Assembly (NCBI GenBank): GCA_958299035.1 | Contig: CATQJL010000316.1 | Span: forward strand, 40,970,025 to 41,034,024 | Origin: Cylicocyclus nassatus | Lineage: Eukaryota > Nematoda > Chromadorea > Rhabditida > Strongylidae | DNA length: 64,000 bases | Direction: 5' to 3' | Part shown: in pieces, positions 10,777 through 19,313 of the stretch | Numbering within the stretch: the stretch's first letter is position 1 | Layout of the letters: every line of letters begins with the position of its first letter | Position numbers and translations under genes: made by a program | Notes under the pieces: generated by a model | Told to the model about the DNA's origin: nothing | Database searches by the model: none | What the model saw: the letters and a program-made list of their open reading frames with translations, nothing else

Positions 10777-11193
10777 GAACCAGAAGACGTGCAAAGCCTG
10801 AAGCAACAACTTCTTGCGCTAAAAAATGCTATCCCGAAACTACCAGCGCCAGCAGATTTACGCGATAACAATTTCAAATACTGTCACGACGTAAATCATA
10901 CGATGAAAAAAGTAGACGAACTGCAAAGCAGCATCGATGTAGTACGCAATTCCAAGATGAATTTGGAAAAGAAAGAAAACAAACTACACTACTACGAACT
11001 AATGTGCGAGAAACTGCGCATCGAATTCCTACTGCTTCGCACTCAACTGCGCACATTATACGCCGTACCGCAATTTTTGTTCGCGACGAAGATAACAACG
11101 CCTGTGATTTGGGAAGCATTGATGGAATGGCCCGATGAAAATGAAGACGGAAAGGAACGTTGTAAACCAAAAAGAAGTCGAAGTAATGATTGA
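10774..11193 (+). pseudogene. BEL third ORF, N-terminal coiled-coil part
   Basis: From ATG 10774 the frame gives about 139 residues rich in Lys, Glu, Leu and Gln, predicted helical, with a tail ending at 11193. It overlaps the next frame (11135-12127) by 59 bases, shifted by one. The two may be halves of one protein separated by an indel or by programmed frameshifting. It has no enzyme motif. Extra ORFs between env and the 3' LTR are not standard for BEL. Confidence 0.55.
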
Positions 11194-12127
11194 AGACCAG
11201 CTAAACTGCCTCGAAAACTTCAAAACAAAGCTACACCACCTCATTGAAGAGATTTGGCAGCAAAACGATCAACAAGAAGCGCAAAAAGAAAAAGAAGAAG
11301 AAACAACCTTTCAAGCCGTAAAAAACATGGAAAAAATTTTGAAGGATTTGCAAGAAAAGTTCAAAAACAATCAGGAAGAATCAGGAAGTCTTCGAGAGCG
11401 CAGAGAATCAACAACCAGTGAGTCATCAAACGAAGACAACGAGATCGCCCGAGCTTATAGCGAAGCCGAAAGGGAGCCAGAGCAACACGAGGAGGGGAGG
11501 CCTGCGGATCAGGAACCAGTGAGACAAGACGAACAACACGAACAACAAAGAGTTGCGGAAGAAGAAGCAATACGAGAAAATGAAGAGTTCATGGAGCCAC
11601 TTGGTGGAATGGACGTGGAAGAGGTCCCAATGGACATCGAAGAGCGCATCGGAAGATTGCAACTGGAGTACGATCGTAATGCTCAAGCCATCCTGGATCT
11701 GAATCTGTTAATAGAAGAGTTGGAAAACGAACGGACCTGTCGGCCACGCTCATTCTACAGAGGCGAAGTCAAAAGCATTGAGCGCAATATGCGTTGCGCT
11801 TTTTGTGAAGCCATTGGCTCACACTACTCGGATTCTTGTTGGGAAGCGGCAACGGCGCGCGAGAGACGACAACTGCTTGCCGACAAGAAAAAATGCGAAT
11901 TGTGCCTGGAAATCATCTGCTGTGGAGGAAAGCTGTGTCGGAAATATGGGCAACCATGTTTTCACTGTCACCGCACAGGGCATCATTCAGCTCTATGCAG
12001 CCTCCCCGAAGAAAGCCCGATCATCATGCAAAGACTGCAAAAAGCGAGGGATGCGAAGGAGCATCACAGGCGCCGCGCTGAAGAGCTCGAACACGAAATC
12101 AACGAACTCAGAAGAGCACTTCCCTAG
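11135..12127 (+). CDS. BEL third ORF, coiled coil plus zinc knuckles
   Basis: This 330-residue frame has a charged, Glu/Gln-rich coiled-coil first half (residues 1-215). A cysteine/histidine cluster follows at about 218-290: CAFCEAIGSHYSDSC (CX2CX5HX4C), then CELC...C, then CFHCHRTGHHSALC (CX2CX4HX4C). The tail is basic and helical, and the stop is at 12125, eleven bases before the 3' LTR. The domain order resembles Gag (coiled coil then knuckles) and may bind nucleic acid. I recall similar hypothetical proteins in hookworms. The frame is uninterrupted, unlike gag, pol and env. Its start is uncertain because it may join the frame at 10774-11193. Confidence 0.6.
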   Translation: MKMKTERNVVNQKEVEVMIEDQLNCLENFKTKLHHLIEEIWQQNDQQEAQKEKEEETTFQAVKNMEKILKDLQEKFKNNQEESGSLRERRESTTSESSNEDNEIARAYSEAEREPEQHEEGRPADQEPVRQDEQHEQQRVAEEEAIRENEEFMEPLGGMDVEEVPMDIEERIGRLQLEYDRNAQAILDLNLLIEELENERTCRPRSFYRGEVKSIERNMRCAFCEAIGSHYSDSCWEAATARERRQLLADKKKCELCLEIICCGGKLCRKYGQPCFHCHRTGHHSALCSLPEESPIIMQRLQKARDAKEHHRRRAEELEHEINELRRALP

Positions 12128-12138
12128 GCGGCCGGGAA

Positions 12139-12711
12139 TATCGCTGCAACGCTGCGATCCCTCGAGGTTGTTACGTTTTCTATGGTTACTGTAACGTCGC
12201 GGCAACGCGGAGAACGTTATCTCATGACAGATATTTATTTGCAGCTTCAACTTCTCAAAATATATGGTTATCGTGCAACACATGGGATATAAGAAGCCGC
12301 GGTCGAGCGCGCAGGGGCAGAATACTTTTATTTTTTTCCTTTTCAATCACGTTGATATCTTTGTTCTCACTTTATTTTAATTATAACTCGTTTCAACCAT
12401 TTTGTAAGGGCAAAAAGGCTGGCTGTGATTATCCACCGCGCACGCACTTTTCTATTTTTGCGCCAGAGAAAAAAGAGTTCTTGCAATTTTTCGAATATTC
12501 AATTTCATCGCGCCAAAAACATTTATCAATAATTGCGCCTATTCACATTCGTACAATAAAAATGGTTTATTTCTTATTTTTTGCGCATTATTGTTTTGAT
12601 GTATCAGACTTTCGGTTTAATTACCCAAGTTTGAGGAATAAACTCTGCGCCCGATCGTGTTGTTGGTCATATTGACGTTTGGTTGGTCATTACCGCGTGG
12701 CAGCGAACATA
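12139..12711 (+). repeat. 3' LTR of BEL/Pao element
   Basis: This 573-bp copy matches 625-1196 with SL1 at 12614-12635 and an AATAAA just after it. The short purine tract GGGAA (12134-12138) just before it is a weak polypurine tract. The right target duplication is 12712-12716. Confidence 0.92.
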
Positions 12712-13515
12712 GAGTTTATGGGCGCGAAATTTTGGAAGTTACGAGGTTTTACAGACAAAGTTTGATATTTGTCGAAAAATCTACTGAAGAATTCCTACTT
12801 TTGTCCAAAAAGAAAACAGCAGGGGGTGGCATGTTCTCCTTAGAGGGGATCAGGGAGTTATGGGCGCGAAATTTTGGAAGTTACGAGGTTTTACAGAGAA
12901 AGTTTTATGTCGAAGAACTTCTAGCCTTTTTCATTGATGGATTCCTTACTTTTGCCCGAAAAGAAAACAGCAGGGCGAGCTTCTCCTTGGAAGGGACCAG
13001 GGTCTCTATGGGCGCGAAATTTGCGAAGTTCCAAGCTTTTTTTTAGCTTTTCATAGAGGAATTCCTACTTTTGCCCGGAAAGAAAACAGCAGGGCGAATA
13101 TGGTCCCCTTTCAAGGGACCAGGGACTTTATGGGCGCAAAATTTAGGAAGTTTCGAGCTTTTATAGACAAAGTTTGATATTTGTCGAAAAATCTACTGAA
13201 GAATTCCTACTTTTGTCCAAAAAGAAAACAGCAGGGTGAGCATGTTCTCCTTAGAGGGGATCAGGGAGTTATGGGCGCGAAATTTGCGAAGTTCCGAGGT
13301 TTTACAGAGAAAGTTTTATGTCGAAGAACTTCTAGCCTTTTTCATAGATGGATTCCTTACTTTTGCCCGAAAAGAAAACAGCAGGGCGAGCTTCTCCTTG
13401 GAAGGGACAAGGGACTTTATGGGTGCAAAATTTGTGAAGTTTCAAGTTTTACAGAGAAAGTTTTGTGTCGAAGAACTTTTAGCTTTTTTCAGGAGGAATT
13501 CCTACCTTTGCCCAG
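12712..13515 (+). repeat. Tandem array of 122-148 bp units (right part)
   Basis: The array interrupted at 625 continues. TGGGCGC (TGGGTGC in the last unit) starts at 12719, 12861, 13009, 13131, 13272 and 13420, with spacings of 142, 148, 122, 141 and 148. Units differ by short indels around the CTTTTTCATAG segment. It ends near 13515. Confidence 0.9.
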
Positions 13516-13529
13516 GGCTTTAACGCAGA

Positions 13530-14430
13530 ATGGTAGCAGCAGGTGGGGGGAGGATCTACACCGCTGTGAGTTTACTCTCCCAACTTCCTGAGCAATCCCA
13601 ACTAGCTCTACTTGGAACAGAGCTCTCATACTTTGCACTACCCGGTCAGACACCCGTCATCCGCGGCACACCAAGCCTTACCGCTCCACCATCTGTTGGA
13701 GTGCCACTCAGATAATCGCCGGGGGCAAGCGGCCATGCGAATTTTGAGCAAGCGGGCACCGGAAAAATAGTTCGCTGATTTTTTGTGGTCCGCTTGCAGA
13801 AATTTGGAATAATTTTGGCCAATTTTTAGACGAACGCTCGAAGATCTATCGCGGTTTCTTTATACATAAGTTGCGGCACAGTGGCCGCATTCTCGCGGAT
13901 TTTCCGCGAGAACATGCAAAATTATTGAGAGCCGCACGGTCCTTTTTGAAGGACCGCACAGCCCTCAGGTACTTTCCGCTGAAAGAAAGTACCCCAAACT
14001 TGGGTAATAAAACCATTGATGGCACCTCTGCCACATAGAGTCTCATCTTTTCTCGGCGTACGCCCGAAACTGCGTAAAAAGAGTCTGAGCGCCTGCTGAA
14101 AGTTGGGCCAGCGCTCGCTGAAAGAGATTGTTTGACGAGCGCTTGCAGAAAATTTTGTATTGATGCCCGCTTGCAGAAAACGCAAATACCGCCCGCTGAA
14201 GATTTGGCCACGCCCCGAAATCCTGCTGACCGCCTGCAGAAAAGCGCGAGTTTGCGGACCGCCTGCCCCCGGCGATTATCTGAGCAACTGCTTTAGCAGG
14301 ACCAAAAGGGATTCCAGTGGCAGGTGTTGCGTTACACAACAAAGGAAGGAGCAGTGACGTTTTTTTGATAAGCATAACTTCAACCACATCTATCGTCAAA
14401 AAGCTTGAATGTTAAAAGATTCTATGACGT
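13530..14430 (+). pseudogene. Short unrecognised ORF split by TIR element
   Basis: ATG 13530 opens a frame that reaches the element at 13707 after about 59 codons. Beyond the element, a frame from 14285 runs about 49 codons to TAA near 14413. If the element and a CA duplication (13705-13706 and 14285-14286) are discounted, the two are in phase. The second part is rich in Gly, Ala, Pro and Val. I do not recognise the family. It may be a host exon or a piece of another repeat. Confidence 0.35.
13707..14284. mobile_element. 578-bp TIR element with subterminal repeats
   Basis: The ends are CTCAGATAATCGCCGGGGGC and its inverse. Inside are about ten copies, in both orientations, of a degenerate CGC(T/C)TGC(A/T)GAAA motif (for example 13791, 14060-14110, 14140, 14165, 14190, 14233). 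Such repeats often mark transposase-binding sites in non-autonomous elements. There is no transposase. The possible CA duplication is too short to trust alone. Confidence 0.75.
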
Positions 14431-14479
14431 GATTTGTTGTGTATGCTGATCTGCAAATAGCGGGAAACCGAGGGCGGTC

Positions 14480-14840
14480 TCGGTCGGCGGTCAAAAATCG
14501 ATAAAATCGATAAAAGTAATGGATGAATCCAAAAACTAGCATTGTATTCGTAGTCAGCATGCTCGATTACCCCCCTGTGCAAACTCCCAGCTCCGCAGGT
14601 CAAACTTTACAAAAAAATCGATAAAATCGATAAAAAGTTATGGATAGTTTTAAAAACTAATATTGTATTAGTAATCAGCATGCTCGATTACCCCCCTGTG
14701 CAAACTCCCAGCCCCGCAGGTCAAACTTTGCAAAACAATCGATAAAATCGATAAAAGTAATGAATGAATCCAAAAACTAATATTGTATTCGTAATCAGCA
14801 TGCTCGATTACCCCCTGTGCAAATTCCCAGCCCCGCAGGT
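14480..14840 (-). repeat. Three 120-bp units of Helitron inverted-arm repeat
   Basis: Units contain AATCGATAAAATCGATAAAA, CAGCATGCTCGATTACCCCC and AACTCCCAGCCCCGCAGGT. The same unit forms the right arms of the Helitrons at 42827 and 47407. The 5' end of the element to which these belong is not visible. 14430-14480 shows only a GGCGGTCTCGGTCGGCGG stretch. Confidence 0.85.
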
Positions 14841-14877
14841 GAGTTGCGTGGCGTCGAATAGTCAGTCAACAAGGCGA

Positions 14878-14942
14878 CCAATCAGAGCCCGCCACCGCCC
14901 CTTGACCCCGCCCCCGCGGGGTATATAAGGCGGCGGGCTCTG
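14878..14942 (+). promoter_or_regulatory. Compact CCAAT/GC-box/TATA promoter
   Basis: CCAATCAG lies at 14878-14885, a GC box (CCCCGCCCCC) at 14906-14915 and TATATAA at 14922-14928. The 11-bp inverted repeat CAGAGCCCGCC/GGCGGGCTCTG (14883-14893 and 14932-14942) frames the TATA box, with a smaller ACCCCGC/GCGGGGT pair inside it. Transcription probably starts near 14950-14958, about 20 bases before the ATG at 14974. Confidence 0.7.
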
Positions 14943-14973
14943 AGGTCACCTCATTGCAAGAGTTGTCAATGTG

Positions 14974-15411
14974 ATGGACGGCATCAAGGTAAAAATAGTG
15001 GATCTCTTCTCGTGTATCGAGAAGATCGATGGAGATTTTCTTATCCTGAACGAGGATAGAATTTACAAGATTCTACGAGACGGACGTCCAAAGAAGCCAA
15101 AAGCACTAGGAAGCCAGCAGATTCATCTTAAAGAGACGCGTATGCCGCCCGCTAAGAGGCGGTAAGTTTTTTGAAACTTCTGTTGATTGTCTAACTAATT
15201 TTCGATTTTCAGCCACTCGCCTGCTCCACCGAGGGCACCGAAGGCAGCAAAGCCCACTTCGTCTACTGCAACTCAGTCGGAAAGTAGCATCGGTAGCGCA
15301 ACGACCGAGGATGACGTCGAGCGAATCGCTCGGGCTGTCGCAGTTCTTAAGAAAAAAGAGAAATCAACCAAGGATGAAAATACTGGCAATCCGACCATTG
15401 ATGTTGATTGA
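14974..15411 (+). CDS. Small two-exon basic protein in Helitron context
   Basis: Exon 1 is 14974-15161. A 51-bp intron at 15162-15212 runs from GTAAGTTTTTT to CGATTTTCAG, a canonical short nematode intron. Exon 2 is 15213-15411, ending TGA. The spliced frame is 387 bases, 128 residues. Residues 1-35 look globular, and residues 33-65 are Lys/Arg/Pro-rich and could be a nuclear localisation or nucleic-acid-binding tail. Residues 65-95 are Ala/Pro/Ser/Thr-rich, and 95-112 could form an amphipathic helix followed by a Lys-rich run. I recognise no family. The gene sits between Helitron arm repeats and tandem Helitron-like 3' ends, and its AATAAA lies where the tandem units begin (about 15445). It could be captured cargo or an element-encoded accessory gene. 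An intact frame, intron and promoter in so decayed a region suggest recent function. Confidence 0.65.
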
Positions 15412-15445
15412 GTAGACTTTACAACTTGGCAAGTTGCAAATGTTA

Positions 15446-16030
15446 ATAAATAATGTGTTGCTAATGTGTGAGAAAGACCAACAGTTTGAATGAAATGTAT
15501 AGTGGGGGCTCTGCGTGGGGACCTCCGAATCGATGAGGCCCATTTGAGCCGAAGTTGTACTCCTCTTCTTGAGGAATACAACTTCGGCTTTTTTTAACCG
15601 AAGTGTATGTGGCGCCGGGCGGAGCCGGGTAAGCCAGCTATAAATAATGTATTGCTAATGTGTGAGAAAGACCAACAGTTTGAATGAAATGTACAGTGGG
15701 GGCTCTGCGTGGGGACCTCCGAATCGATGAGGCCCATTTGAGCCGAAGTTGTACTCCTCTTCTTGAGGAATACAACTTCGGCTTTTTTTTAACCGAAGTG
15801 TATGTGGCGCCGGGCGGAGCCGGGTAAGCCAGCTATAAATAATGTATTGCTAATGTGTGAGAAAGACCAACAGTTTGAATGAAATGTACAGTGGGGGCTC
15901 TGCGTGGGGACCTTTGAATCGATGAGGCCCATTTGAGCCGAAGTTGTACTCCTCTTTTTGAGGAATACAACTTCGGCTTTTTTTTACCGAAGTGTATGTG
16001 GCGCCGGGAGGAGCCGGGTAAGCCAGCTAG
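15446..16030 (+). repeat. Three tandem 195-bp units with Helitron-like 3' ends
   Basis: Units begin at about 15446, 15640 and 15835 and are nearly identical. Each ends GCCGGG(C/A)GGAGCCGGG then TAAGCCAGCTA, the small hairpin plus terminus seen at the Helitron ends 44026 and 48480. Only the last copy has the full CTAG followed by T (16027-16031). Confidence 0.85.
15547..15978 (+). other. Three hairpin-plus-T-run structures
   Basis: Each 195-bp unit carries a stem of about 19 bp (AGCCGAAGTTGTA opposite TACAACTTCGGCT, with CTCCTC opposite GAGGA) and a four-base loop, followed by 7-9 T. Positions are 15547-15589, 15741-15783 and 15936-15978. The shape is that of a terminator, or of an RNA ending at a Pol III T-run. 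No A and B boxes were seen. Confidence 0.6.
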
Positions 16031-16046
16031 TTTGTTAATAATAAAG

Positions 16047-16068
16047 GGTTTAATTACTCAAGTTTGAG
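16047..16068 (+). other. SL1-like sequence with one mismatch
   Basis: These 22 bases match SL1 except for C to T at 16058. They are followed by GTGTTGAC. No Sm site or SL RNA stem-loops are visible downstream, so it is not an ordinary SL RNA gene. It starts 16 bases after a Helitron-type CTAG end. Confidence 0.8.
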
Positions 16069-16339
16069 GTGTTGACGTGTGCCGGCGGTTTCTCCGCAAC
16101 TACCTCCTGTGTTATTCTGGTATTCTCTGTACTATATCCCTACTTCAGCGACTTGGTGGCATTCCAGCGTTCAAGGCAGCACGATCAAAGCCCCATTCCG
16201 AACGAACCCAGACCGGCAAGATAGAAAGGTGGCATCAAACTAACCCTCCTATTTTCTTTGTCGGTTCCTTAAATTTTTGAATTGTTTGCTTTGGAGTCTG
16301 GGGACCCCCTTTTATCCCTACATTTTCCCCTGGGGTCCC

Positions 16340-16552
16340 AGCACACATGTAAGCAGAGCGAAAGAGCTCTTTTTTGATCGGGATCCTGAGTTGTTTCAAT
16401 GTATATTCTTCTACTTGCAAGAGGGGAAACTTATGCTGAGGCACGACGACCTCCGAATTGAAATGCTTCGAGAGGAAGCTGAGGTTAGCTCTGACCTCGA
16501 ATGCCGCGAAATTGAGGATCTGCGACATTCACGGAAATTTTGCAAGTTCTGA
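16340..16552 (+). pseudogene. BTB/KCTD-like domain fragment
   Basis: The frame from about 16344 to TGA 16550 contains FFDRDPELFQCIFFYL then GKLMLR and LREEAE. This resembles the second half of the BTB/T1 domain of KCTD proteins and Kv channels (FDRDP, then Y-L-R-x-GKL, then LxxEAxxY). The first half of the domain (the N-terminal VxLNVGG strand) is not seen upstream in any frame. The region after it is short and unlike KCTD. It is probably a retrocopy or gene fragment. The upstream SL1-like sequence at 16047 would fit a retrocopied trans-spliced mRNA, but the 280 bases between them show no coding. Confidence 0.5.
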
Positions 16553-17667
16553 GAGCGGTATTGTAGTGGTAGTTGTGGTTTAGTGGTTTCCGAAGCAGTA
16601 AGAGTTAGGATAGCTGATGTCGACTGAGTAAGCAATCTCTTATGAGCATAGAAATAGATACCAGAACAAAAGAAGCTTTGTAGCGACAGGATATTCACCT
16701 CAAGCTGGATGCGGAGAACTCGAAAAAAAGGTTCCAGATAAGGCTCGAGACGACTAGATTAGCGTCACAAAAGAAAAAGAGATGAGGCAAGAAGTGGCAT
16801 TCAGTAACGTCTTGGAAACCACGCATATGAAACACGGAATGACCAAGAGCAAAGCAAAGTATTCTGGGGCTGTCGCCACGGCTCACGACTTGGCCTTAGC
16901 GAACTATACTTCGTCAAAGAGACCTCATGGTCACGTATGTCAGCGGAGACCATCGATCACAGATGGATTTCTGATCGCTGAAACAGCGTGAGCCAATTAT
17001 GTAAGGGAAAGCAAAGTCATTTCCGGAAAAGACTGCGTATCTCAGCAGGCTTGCTTCTGGATTCGAACATCTAATGGTAAGAGAAGGACATCAGTGGCAG
17101 AGGGTAAGGTGCGCATTGAGTGGTGTTTGAAGAACGTCATAAACCAAGGCAGCAATGAAGTCGATCATAACAGAGTGAGACGAGCGTTTTTTGGAAACGT
17201 CTAAGGAACAACGTCCACCAGATAACAAGTAATTTATTTGGAAGCACCAAACTAGGTAGACCAAAACTCGACAGCAGTAGGTGGCGGAATGAGACTATTT
17301 GCGAAATCAAAGAACAAGAGGCGTGTAAAGAATGAACCTTGTTTAGTTTCTTGAAAATCTCCGGATTCGGTCTTCGCTTTCCCAAGTTTAGTTATTGAAG
17401 TAAAAACCCGCGAGTAAAACCCGCCACAAAATGTTTTGAAGTAAAAAATTTTCAACTGCGTTACTTTAGATCTCTTTATTTTTCTCTAGGTCCGCTAACA
17501 TCCTTCACTGGCTATAACAATCCTTCACTTTTCATTTCACCCTATACTAAAAAAGTGAAAGTGTCATCGTATTAGAACTCATGCTTCACAAGCTTGAGTA
17601 CTTTTTGGATCGGTCTCGTCGGTAAAAGTGAAGTCGGGAGTCTGCAAACTGGAGTATTTCTTGCTTA
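16553..17667. other. Unassigned sequence
   Basis: No frame longer than 82 codons, no repeat ends and no RNA gene were recognised. Short open frames on both strands have no family resemblance. Confidence 0.5.
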
Positions 17668-17934
17668 CTATTCTACAGAAACCTTGTTTTTCCATACAAA
17701 TTGAATTTCGGCGGGAATCTCAATTCGAACAGCACCTACCGTCGAGTAGTTGACCGCCGCACGAACTGCACAAATGTTTTGTATAATGGCGACTTGTACT
17801 GGGGCTATCGTTTTGTTTTGCGGCGCGTACTCCTTAGCAGCCCAGTCCGTGCGGAACGACTCGACGATATACTGTACAGCATGTGTCTTGAGAGGAAGAC
17901 CACACCAGTAGGTTGTGGTCTTCCTGCTGTAGAA
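17668..17934 (-). CDS. Possible terminal exon, unknown protein
   Basis: On the minus strand TAGTTTCAG (a good nematode acceptor, AG at 17935-17936) is followed by 88 open codons and a TAG at 17668-17670. The translation begins FYSRKTTTYWCG and is mixed hydrophobic/polar with no low complexity. I do not recognise it. An 11-bp hairpin, GGAAGACCACA/TGTGGTCTTCC, lies within it (about 17893-17923). No upstream exon was identified. It may be the last exon of a host gene or chance. Confidence 0.3.
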   Translation of the reverse strand, partial: FYSRKTTTYWCGLPLKTHAVQYIVESFRTDWAAKEYAPQNKTIAPVQVAIIQNICAVRAAVNYSTVGAVRIEIPAEIQFVWKNKVSVE

Positions 17935-18304
17935 CTGAAACTAACACTCCTGCAAATCATAGGTGCGATAAAGTGAAAATAACTCCTCTACAGTGAAGGT
18001 GGTCATAGTGGTCGCAGCCCCTCCAGGATGAAGGGTGTTTCACTTGGTAGAGAAATTATAAAATGTCGACCAGGTGGGGGGGGGGGGGCCATGGTGTTCC
18101 CTCATCATTTTTCCTAGTCAAAGTTTATAATTTTCAATTCCTTGCCACCACTGGTTGTCTTTTTTCTGAAATATGAAATGATGTGCTGCTGGATTAGCAC
18201 ACATTATATTTCTGACCAGCACCCTGTATTATTTCACATTTCCTTTTCCCTTTTTTACATCACTCTGCCTGTCTTTGAAATTACCATAGAAGATGTGCAT
18301 GCGA
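17935..18304. other. Unassigned sequence with G-run
   Basis: There is no gene. A run of 14 G lies at about 18075-18088, a likely length-variable site. Confidence 0.5.
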
Positions 18305-18765
18305 GAAGATGTTCATCTACAAAAGTTACGAATTTTTTATGTTAAAAACTCAAAAATCTCCAGAAATCACTAGGACACCCTTCGTCACCCAGGCACTTTT
18401 TTGGACAAACCTCAGACAACCAATATATTTTTTGAAAGCGAAAGACGAGGCGGATTCGAGGGTCACTATTTCTTTGTACAAATTGTTCATCTACAAAACT
18501 TATGAATTATTTTATGTTAGAAACTCGAAAATTCCCAAAAATCACTAGGCACACCCTTCCCCGCACTTTCTTGAACGGATCTCAAACATGCTTTACATTT
18601 TCTGAAAGCGGAGACGAGATGGTTCCAATGATTTTCATATCGGCTACAAGATGTTCATCTACAAAAGTTATGATTTTTTTATTTTAAAGGCTCGCAAATC
18701 TCCAGAAATCACTGAGCACACCCTTCACCCTGGCAGCTTTTTGGACGGATCTTAGACATACTATT
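18305..18765 (+). repeat. Diverged tandem repeat of about 170 bp, three copies
   Basis: Copies start near 18308, 18484 and 18651 with GTTCATCTACAAAA, followed by CTCCAGAAATCACT and a GGACNNATCT segment. They are clearly diverged. A fourth copy lies at 44034-44170 beside a Helitron. Confidence 0.75.
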
Positions 18766-18822
18766 AGGGTGAACGGTAAATAATGGGACACCTTGAGAAT
18801 AATGGCAGATTTCTCAAGAAAG

Positions 18823-19038
18823 TGTCGGGATGCAGCTAATCCCCAACAGCTGCCTAGGAAGGAGGTTGGCCCTGGATAGCCAACCTCTGGCAGTGACCTC
18901 CGCCCGCCGGCAGAAGCCGGTGCCCTCTCCCCTCTCCTCTTACACTTTCTGTATATATCTGTATAATAAATATCATAGTAAGACCTATGTAAACCCGCTA
19001 CACATCAGGTAAAGGCGTCATGAACCTTTATCCTGACA
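18823..19038 (+). repeat. 5' LTR of Gypsy-type element
   Basis: The 216-bp repeat runs TGTC to GACA, with AATAAA near 18964 after a TATATATC stretch. It includes the internal inverted pair GGTTGGCC...AGCCAACC. Confidence 0.75.
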
Positions 19039-19267
19039 TGGAAGTCCCGGGAAGATTTTTTTCTCAAATCCTAAAATTAAATTTTTTTATCAACCAATCA
19101 ACCATATGGTAAATAATATTCGATCCCCTCCTCCCCTCTGCCAAAATCTTCCAACCGTCTGGATGGAGTCACTCAACAACGAATGAAAGCGAGTGTGTGA
19201 GTTCTAACTGTTTTGTTAATTTATCTATAATAATCGTGTGCAGTGAAAATATTTACTCATTTCAGAA

Positions 19268-19310
19268 GGAATAAAATAAAATAAAATAAATTAAAATAAA
19301 ATAAAGTGAA
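19268..19310 (+). repeat. (AAAAT)n-like microsatellite
   Basis: AATAAAATAAAATAAAAT-type repeats lie just before the MITE at 19314, and the same composition continues after it (20336-20347). Confidence 0.85.
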
Positions 19311-19313
19311 ATA

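Larger units (their letters stand above)
625..12711 (+). mobile_element. BEL/Pao LTR retrotransposon with envelope gene, defective
   Basis: A full-length element of about 12.1 kb has 572/573-bp LTRs starting TAT and ending ATA. A 5-bp target duplication flanks it: gactt at 620-624 and gagtt (one change) at 12712-12716. The sequence after the right copy continues the interrupted tandem-array unit, so the ends are secure. The order is LTR, primer-binding site, gag, protease, RT, RNase H, integrase, envelope-like ORF, zinc-knuckle ORF, LTR. By eye the LTRs differ at about seven bases and one T-run length, so the insertion is young. It cannot be autonomous: gag is frameshifted and has a TAG, pol has a TGA, env is frameshifted, and three DNA elements sit inside it (1811-1922, 4963-6311, 8607-8872). 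The phlebovirus-type envelope and the nematode BEL arrangement (as in Tas and Cer7) are family knowledge. Confidence 0.93.

Noticed and set aside
15547..15978. Bacterial intrinsic terminators
   Set aside because: The shape fits, but the introns, SL1 and transposons make the sequence clearly eukaryotic. Kept as unexplained hairpins.
16047..16160. SL1 RNA gene
   Set aside because: It has one mismatch, a non-canonical donor context, no Sm site and no stem-loops after the leader.
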